Source: Persicaria tinctoria (lineage: Eukaryota > Streptophyta > Magnoliopsida > Caryophyllales > Polygonaceae). From it: 64,000 bases of DNA. Below, piece by piece: positions 57,146 through 64,000 of this stretch (position 1 is the stretch's first letter; each line of letters starts with the position of its first letter). Location of the stretch: NCBI GenBank assembly GCA_037127255.1, contig JBANSL010000017.1, positions 45,889,745 through 45,953,744 of the forward strand, given 5' to 3'. The notes under the pieces are model-generated. The model was given only the letters and a program-made list of their open reading frames with translations. It made no database searches and was not told where the DNA came from. The position numbers and the translations under genes are program-made.

Positions 57146-58911
57146 TGATATCCATGTTTTTTGCCATGTTTTTATTTCTATTTTAGCCCCTTATTCTGTC
57201 ATTTTATATATTTTGGGTTAAAATAGTACAGAATCTATGCAGTTTATGCTTATTTGTCAAATTATGGAGTCTACACAAGTTTCTGTTTAATTTCACAGAA
57301 ATCGGATGCACTTTGGAGCTTAAAAGAAACTCATGAAGAAGCTAAGAATGGTGCAGCCGGAGAAAAGGCCATTTTTCGGAATTCATCATTCTGAGTCAAG
57401 TTCTGATGTCTTCATCAGAGTTGTAACCCTCGAAAAGAGCTTTCCAACGCATGCTAATGCGTCAATCGGACGAACAGAGCAGAATGTTAAGAACTGAACA
57501 CTGGTTGATATCGACCAAGCCTACTCGATATCGACCAAATCTTGGTCGAAAATTCCAGAATCGACTCAAATCGACCAGTGGACACAAGGACGGAAGAAGC
57601 CACTCGATATCGACCTATAGTGGTCGATATCGACCAAAGATAACTCAATATTGCCCAAAAGCCGGGTTTCGATTGAGTTGAAGTGAAACCGAGGAAGTGA
57701 CTCGATATCGACCCACTTTGGTCGATATCGACCTAATGCTAGTGACGTGTCCTGATCGATTCCGAGCTCTACTCAAAGTTCTATCCAAAGTCCAATGGAG
57801 ATATTCTCAAGAGAAGATTTCTTACACATGAAGAATTGAAGATTTATCTTTTTATCTTTTTATTTATCCTAAAGGTGGAACAATTAATTACCCTATAGGA
57901 TTTATCTTGTTTTATCTAATTAGATTTATTTATTTCCTAGTAAGATTTATATCTTTAGGTAGATGATAGATATTCCTTACGTTGATTAGCAAGGATTAAG
58001 GCCTATAAATAAAGCCCATGGACCTAGTTTTTTATTCATTCAATTCTAGAGAGAAGAAGAGGTAGTAAGTAGAGAGAGAGGCTAGAGAGTGGAGGCTGAT
58101 TGGGAGTTAAGGAGCGAGAGCAATTTGGCTTTGATTGGCTGTAAGATTTATTTAGTTTTATTAATGCAATTTAGTTTTCTTTTATTATTGATAGTAGTCC
58201 ACCTACTTCTACGGTTGGGGTGAGAAGATTCGACCTTTATTATGCTTTGATCATCCACTGCCTTTTATATGTTTATTACCTATTTAATAGAGATCCATAT
58301 TAACAACTTGGATTATAAACATAAAACCGGTAGATACAGTTAGGGTTTCTTGAAAGAGTTGTCTAATTGTTGGAAAAGGCGAAAGCTTGATCCTTTGATG
58401 AGATTGCATGATTATTCTTCTTTATCTTGCCTTATTGCATATTTGGTTATCGTTGTTGCAAACCCCGATCTTGGAATTTTTCTTTCATACATAGTTTATT
58501 CCGAAATTTACACGCTTTGTTCGTTATTTTCCTACTGTCTCCCACTCGATAGTGACCACCTACTGGTCGATATCAACTTCTGACTTTTGAGCAAACAGGT
58601 CGATATCGAGTGTAGTAGGTCGATATCGAGTCACCCTGGTCAATATTTGCCTGACAACTGCAGAATTCCAAAATCGACAGGAACAGGTCGATATCGATTG
58701 CCTTAGGTCGATATCGAGTGGTCCCCTGAGGTCGAAAATCGACGTGAGACTTGCCGCTGCCTGAGATCTGCTGACACGCTTCCTCGAGGATCCAACCTGA
58801 CTTTCTTTTGCTATACCGGGAGGAAGTCTTGAACATTATTTGCTGGGAACTGAATCGGTTTGCTTTATTTTATTCATATTTTATTTCGAATCTCGATTTC
58901 CTCTTACAACA
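57146..58911 (+). repeat. 3' LTR of family C (1766 bp)
   Basis: Pairs with 50737-52635 but is about 130 bp shorter through several deletions, for example around 58190-58225 relative to 51811-51905. TATAAAT at 58004-58010. The TCGATATCGA arrays are kept. Confidence 0.88.
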
Positions 58912-59520
58912 GGTGCTATAAATTCCAGGAAAATAGGATTCCAACAACCCCCAACATAACACAACCAACTCAATAATACTCAAGCTCACATACACACAAC
59001 ATATCTCAAAACATAATAACAACTCCAAAAATCCTCCATAAACATAACTCTCAAAATATCTCAATAAACTCATACTCATATCATCATCTCATCATCACAT
59101 ACTCATGCAATCTCCAACACCCAACCAATCTAACTTTTAACCAAAATAAATCCAATTTTTCCTCATTATGCAAAAATAAATAAACTTGGCTCTTTATTCT
59201 TTTTTTTTTCTTTTTTTTCGAACTACTTTTTTTAATTGAGCTGAAATAAATAGGAACAATTGCATAAAAATGAGAGAACTAATAAGCACATAACATTACA
59301 TCTTCTCAAAACCATAAAACTCACACTTTATCTTCTTTCTCCTCAACTCCAAAATAGATTCCATAAGCCCCTCAAAATCTCAATTACCCCGGAATGAGGG
59401 TGAGGCTCAATATAGGCTAGGAATATAATTTTTTGGAGCTATCAATAAAACACGCTAATAGCTCAAATTGGCTTCAAAACAAGATATAACAAAATGTGGC
59501 AAAAAATTTGCCTATATCAT
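58912..59520 (-). repeat. LTR-retrotransposon relic (minus orientation)
   Basis: Reverse complement of the repeat at 32100-32590, including a purine/pyrimidine run (here T-rich, 59200-59220) and shared AT-rich words. Non-coding. Confidence 0.5.
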
Positions 59521-59534
59521 TTGAATTTATCTAG

Positions 59535-59767
59535 CAATGAACCACTACTAAAAAAACAGGAAATAGCTACAGATTTTTATCCACGAATGTTAGCCGGCCC
59601 TATTTTTGTGGCCACTAGCAATGACATTGGAGCCGCTATATTCGTGACTGGTAGTCATCCTGGAATGTCACGTCATCAAATTTGTGGCTATTAGCAACGA
59701 GTCTGATATCCGTTGCTGATTTTGTGGCTCGATAGGTGGTTAGTGTTGGTAAATAGCCACAAAAGTA
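59535..59767. mobile_element. CACTA-like terminal segment
   Basis: Begins CACTACTAAAAAAACAGG, resembling CACTA ends, then short repeated words such as TTTGTGGC and TAGCCAC in both orientations (sub-terminal repeats). No opposite terminus was located. Confidence 0.4.
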
Positions 59768-59945
59768 CACTACTAGAAAACACGTATATACTCTCGAAAC
59801 TAACCTTGAATGTAGCCTCAACCATAGCCTCGAAAATATATATTACCCCCAAAAATGCCCTCGAATTCAACCTCAAAACACATTTTGAGGCGTAGAGAAG
59901 GTTAAATGTGGCCTCGAATACTATCCTTGGAATTTTGTTTTCGAG
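59768..59945. mobile_element. Second CACTA-like terminus with sub-terminal repeats
   Basis: Begins CACTACTAGAAAACACG and carries repeated GCCTCGAA-type words on both strands up to 59945. Only one end is visible, so a truncated element or one extending into the adjacent minisatellite. Confidence 0.45.
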
Positions 59946-60260
59946 ATGGAGGCGAGACCAGGGAGCCGCGACGAGGGAGGCGAGAACAAGTCAGGTTCTC
60001 GTCTTCAAGCCATTCGGGAAGTGGTTGAGAGGCCTGCGACACCAAGGAAAAGCGGTTGAGAGAGAGGCGACACCAGGGAGCCGTTGAGAGGGAGGCGAGA
60101 ATAGGTCGGGATCTCATCTTCAAGCCATCCGTGAAGCGGCGGAAAGGTCGGCGACACCAGGGAGAAGCAATGGAGAGGGAGGCGATCTAAAAGAGGGAGC
60201 TGAGAGGGAGGCGACACCAGGGAGCCGTCTTCAAGCCGTGAAGGAAGAGACTGGTTAAGA
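59945..60260. repeat. Imperfect GC-rich minisatellite
   Basis: Words GAGAGGGAGGCGACACC, CAGGGAGCCG and TCTTCAAGCCAT recur with irregular spacing, giving open frames on the minus strand with repeated LVSPPS-like peptides. These frames are repeat artefacts rather than genes. Confidence 0.65.
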
Positions 60261-60299
60261 ACCGAGTGAGAAGAGCCCCTTTCAGGTGAGAACAAGGAG

Positions 60300-60880
60300 A
60301 GCGGCTGATAGGAGGCGAGCGAGCGAATAGATCTAGGGTTACAAAAACTGAACAGTTCTTTTTATACCACCACATGTACTGCTCAAATTGAAATAAAAAT
60401 TTTGCCTCCTAAATTTTGACAAGCAGGAAATAATAAATTTTGTTCTACCTGCTAATTTCAAAATCCATCTACATCTACATAGCTTATATAAAAAGGTTTT
60501 TTTACCCATTTAATGCTCAATTAAAAGTTAAACCACTTTGTTAAGAAAATGATAAATCGACTAATTTATAATTGTTATAATTATGATTATTATTAATTTT
60601 CAATATTTTTGGTCATAATTAAGGATAATAGTATATTATTTATTTTTTACATAGTAATAACTAATAAGTTTAGAATATGTCCTAATAAGACTTGATGATA
60701 ATACATATATAAACACAAAATCGAAAATATTTGAGATTAGAAATAATTAAAATATATTTATTGAGAATAACCATTTTAATTAAAAGTGAAAATATATGAA
60801 AATTAATGATAGGTGAAAAATAAATAATTTTTCATCTTGTAATATGTGAATATTATTCATCTTATAAACAAACTTGTCCT
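60300..60880. other. AT-rich stretch, nothing recognised
   Basis: No open frame, repeat pairing or transposon end recognised. Confidence 0.4.
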
Positions 60881-61210
60881 AAGATTCTAAGTCGTGTTAG
60901 GTCCATTGGGGACCGGAACCTGTCCTAAGATTCTCAGTGGCGCAAAACCAATTTAGTTTGAAAGCACGCAAAACATAAATACGATACAAAGTCGCCACAA
61001 TAGAGCCGGGTCATAACCAAAACGTTAAGTGTAAAGTCTCAAAAGTAACTGGAGTCCAAGTCAGTCTTTTCACTCTTACTACGCCATAAGGAAACTCCCC
61101 GCCAAACAGCATAGAGCACTCAAGCATCTGTAAACAAACCTTTAAAAGAAGAACAGGGAAAAGGAGTCAAGTCGAGTCACGCATGCAAGACCGAAAGATG
61201 GGATTCCGTT
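60881..61210 (-). repeat. Fragment of the Tekay/Del-like LTR family
   Basis: Sequence around 60985-61200 matches 760-960 (CTTTAAAAGAAGAACAGGGAAAAG and the ACGCATGC region), same orientation. Both ends are truncated. Confidence 0.6.
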
Positions 61211-61859
61211 TCAAAACAATGTCGAAACTTGTTTCAGAAGATTTTAAATGATCTGAAAGTTTGAGGACGGAAATTATCAAAAAATACCCGAATCTGAATT
61301 TTAAATTCCTTTATGAATCATTGTCCAATAAAATATTATTTTAAAATCTCTCGGTCTTTACACGGAAGTAGATATCATCGTCTTCAACATCATGAATATA
61401 TCTGTATACTCTACTTCTATATCGGACTCTGAAGTCCAATCTCAAAATTATTATTATCACTATTGTCATTATATTCCCCTTCGTCTAGACCACTTGGAAC
61501 AGAAAGATTTGCAAGCTAGTAACTGATCAACAGTAACACCTTCAAATTACTTCCCAATGACCTCATTGCCATCCTGTTGTAATGGCTCGTCATTAATTTT
61601 CTTCATTATTCACTTCTCTTCTACTCTTCGTTGAGGCATTGTCTTTTGCACACCCATCTGTACAATTTGCACGACTACGACTTGCTCCAGGGTAGCTTGC
61701 ATGGTACACTTGAATGCATTGTTGAGCTAGAACCTCAATACGATGCTTCTTTACTATTTTTCATGAGCAAAGATTTGAAAAACAAGCTTAACTCTATCAA
61801 TGGTCCCCATATGCCTAACGGAAGAAGCTATTTAAAAGCTAGTGGTTGAATTGGAAAAA

Positions 61860-62170
61860 CAAGCTTAACTCTGTCAATGATCCCCAACTTCCCACTCTCA
61901 TAGTAGTTCGATGGAAGATTATGGTTTCATGGTAAGAGTCTACTCACTTCATGCATAAGTCTATCATATCCTCATGTGGCAAGTTATAATCATACTTAAA
62001 TGATAAAAAAACTACTGTAAGTCCTATTGTACTTTCCAACCCCTCTCTCTGATTGTTTATATTAATAGAAGGATCATCCGAAGTACCAATATCAAATTAC
62101 TGAAGAGGAAGAAAACTAAGCTCAGCTGCATCAAATACCATTCTTTGACAAGGATTCCAATTATCAAATA
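61860..62170 (-). pseudogene. Relic of a CACTA (TNP2-type) transposase
   Basis: The minus strand reads MDLFDNWNPCQRMVFDAAE near 62165-62110, later LTVVFLSFKYDYNLPHED and LPSNYYESGKLGI, with stops and a frame change between. The order matches what I remember of the TNP2-type transposase N-terminal half (a DAAGP-like motif, LSIKSDYNMSE, LPNNFYEAKKL). It is abruptly cut at about 62174 by a minus-strand LTR. Not functional. Confidence 0.45.
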
Positions 62171-62173
62171 GAT

Positions 62174-64000
62174 CCATTCTTGTAACGGCTCAGGATTATG
62201 ATTCCCGAGTTACGTTTCGAGGGATAAAACCCCTCGTTAGGATCTTGCGCTCCGAGTACAAGTTGAAGGTTTGAACCCGGAGATTTGTAGTTTAAAGCGG
62301 GATTTCGCACCCAAATCCTGAAAGTCCGTTGAAGACCCCGGGGTAAACCCCTATACCTGTCCTATGTCTACAACGTGGAAAACATTTTATCATGCAAAGG
62401 ACATAAGTGCTGAAAACAATAGTGTAAATCTAGTGAAGTCATAGTTCAACACTCACTCTCCGCCATATGAATGGACCCCGTCATAACAGCACGAAATCAA
62501 GGAGTGAAACGGGTACCTGAATAAAAAAAAAAGAGGGGGATCTGGGTCAATCATCAGGTCACTCATGCGCGTGTGTAACCACACTCTAAGAGGCATATAA
62601 TAAGCATTCTATCCCTAAGATGAAATGTGTAATGAAGTGCGGAAATTAATCACATATATATACAGTTTAATATAATGCAGGAAGCGATTCTAGGCAGATT
62701 AGAGTTCACCTAGAAGATAAGCAACATAATAAGTCTAACTCTAACTTACACAAAGCATATCAAATCACACACATAAAATTCACATAAAACATATATAAGT
62801 TAACCATCCCATCATCAACGATATTAATGTCTCAATTCAATTTCTCATCTCATTTCATCATCTCATACCGTATTCAACATATATAATCCACCATCTCATC
62901 AGCTTAATATACCCTCCATATCATACATAGTCAAATTTGCATACTATCATTTTATACTCATACTTTTCATACGAATATATAACATCATCATCATAATTAA
63001 CTAACCCTTAATCTCTTATATAATTCACCATAAGTCATACTATTAGTCACACATATCATGTTGTTAGTCAAACGATCATTTTATCATGCTAGTTAGTCAT
63101 CGAATAAGTCAGGTTCCCAAATTAGTCCCAAATCCATTTCAAAATCCAAATTAAACTATTAAGAGTTCCGACCCTTAAAAATGCTCACCAAAATGCTTTT
63201 CTAATTTATTTATTAAATCACTTTCCGATCTTTGAAATTCTTTTCCAAGTTCTTTTTAAATCTTCAAGTCCAAAATATATTTTAAATCCCCAATAATATT
63301 ATATTTCAAATCACCCTAATATCATCTACTAAATACCTTTATAAATATTTCCAATTCTCCTAAAATTCCAACCATTTTTATTTAAAAAACCAACCCTTAT
63401 AATTCTCCTAAAATAATATTTTTTCTTTTAAATCCTCATATAATATTATATAATAATTTAAATACCGCTAATTAGTTAAATAAATAAACGGATAATCCGA
63501 ATCGAACTGAACCGAACCAAACCCGCAAATTAATCCCCAGCCGGTTAACCAAATAATCAATTATATATGTTAGTAAAGGGGCCCCACAAATGCTGACGAG
63601 GCGAGCTAAGGGCTCGCGACCATCTTCTTCCTCCAGATTTCAAAGGTCCCGCCCGCCTTGGCTCCTCTGTTCGATCGGAAGGGACTCGCCGGCAGCTGGA
63701 GCTTCTCCTCCTGGTCGCCCTCGTCTGTCCTCTGCCGTCTCCAACCTCTATCTTCCTCACTCGCATCTTCCAGCTCACTGGTGCAGTCGATCGAGCCGTG
63801 CCCGCTCCCACGCTGGCCACTGCTCGTTCGGCCTCACCGATGCCCTCGAGCTTTCGGAGCTCTCGAGCTCGTCTGACACCCCACAGTCGACTCTCGCTCA
63901 CCCCCAATTAGACCCAACATCGAAAGAATTCAAGACATCGAAAGAGAGAAAAGAAGGCTCGGGAGCTCACCGAGGATGGATTTTTCGCGACTTCGGAGCT
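62174..64000 (-). repeat. Long LTR of the Tekay/Del-like family, running off the window
   Basis: Begins TGTAACGGCTC, aligning with the LTR at 518 (CGAGTTACGTTTCGAGG; GGATCTTGCGCTCCGAG). No primer site lies to the left, so it is a solo LTR or a 3'-truncated element. The end near 63600-64000 is GC-rich, like 1930-2030 of the other copy. Frames there (for example 63557-63907 minus) have no domain support. Confidence 0.55.

Larger units (their letters stand above)
50737..58911 (+). mobile_element. Family C Athila-like LTR retrotransposon (8175 bp), gag-protease only
   Basis: LTRs at 50737-52635 and 57146-58911 begin TGATATCCATG or TGATGTCCATG and end TTACAACA. Primer site TGGCGCCTTTGCCGGGGA at 52639-52656, polypurine tract AAGTATGGGGTGA at 57131-57143. 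Flanks GGTGT (50732-50736) and GGTGC (58912-58916) are a target duplication with one mismatch. The internal frame is clearly related to family B but broken. No reverse transcriptase or integrase. Older than family B: the LTRs differ by several indels and many substitutions. Confidence 0.88.

Noticed and set aside
59902..60295. Minus-strand frames with LVSPPS-like repeats
   Set aside because: Created by the GC-rich minisatellite; the repeats have irregular spacing and no protein features.
63557..63907. Possible coding exon at the right edge
   Set aside because: It lies in the GC-rich end of a long LTR similar to 1930-2030, with open frames on both strands and no domain.

Overview
This is a repeat-dense plant nuclear window. 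The evidence is nested Ty3/Gypsy LTR retrotransposons with tRNA-type primer sites, a hAT-like element, CACTA-type termini, and one recognisable host gene with plant introns: an SPL8-type SBP-box transcription factor on the minus strand at 46329-47482. The SPL protein and repeat styles suggest a eudicot, perhaps an asterid, but the species cannot be fixed from this sequence. I saw no bacterial, organellar, tRNA or rRNA genes.

Layout. 1-2030: minus-strand long-LTR Ty3 element (LTR, iMet-type PBS, leader) cut by the window edge. 2030-6673: minus-strand deleted Ty3 element (gag, protease, pol tail). 6673-13230: plus-strand Athila-like family A element, broken by a minus-strand LTR. 13230-14700: another LTR. 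14705-19149: plus-strand CRM-like chromovirus pol with in-frame stops, interrupted at 19149/28115 by an 8965 bp minus-strand Athila-like family B element whose 1142-codon gag-protease frame is open. 28115-32599: GC-rich array, W-box palindrome, AT-rich repeats, a relic of an FSH1-type hydrolase and an LTR relic. 32600-35870: small LTR element with short LTRs and a 45 bp minisatellite. 35876-44640: second family A copy, split by a hAT-like element that itself holds a solo family B LTR. 44931-45311: fold-back element. 46329-47482: SPL8. 48760-50736: LTR pieces. 50737-58911: plus-strand family C element with decayed gag-protease. 58912-64000: LTR relics, CACTA-like ends, a CACTA transposase relic and a long minus-strand LTR.

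How the parts relate. Families A, B and C all keep gag and protease but lack reverse transcriptase, RNase H and the integrase core, so they look like non-autonomous lineages moved in trans. The only reverse transcriptase here, the CRM-like pol, is closed by stop codons.

The main unusual signal is a shared DNA geometry. At least five different LTR families carry their own approximately 10 bp imperfect palindrome (four-base arms, two-base spacer), repeated in pairs or short arrays at 19-22 bp, mostly exactly 20 or 21. Examples are TCGA-NN-TCGA, GGCG-NN-CGCC, CRCG-NN-CGTG and CTCG-AC-CGAG. In families B and C the arrays flank the LTR TATA box and also lie inside gag, where in family B the same DNA motif is read in different frames. 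This points to selection or amplification at the DNA or RNA level rather than of a peptide.
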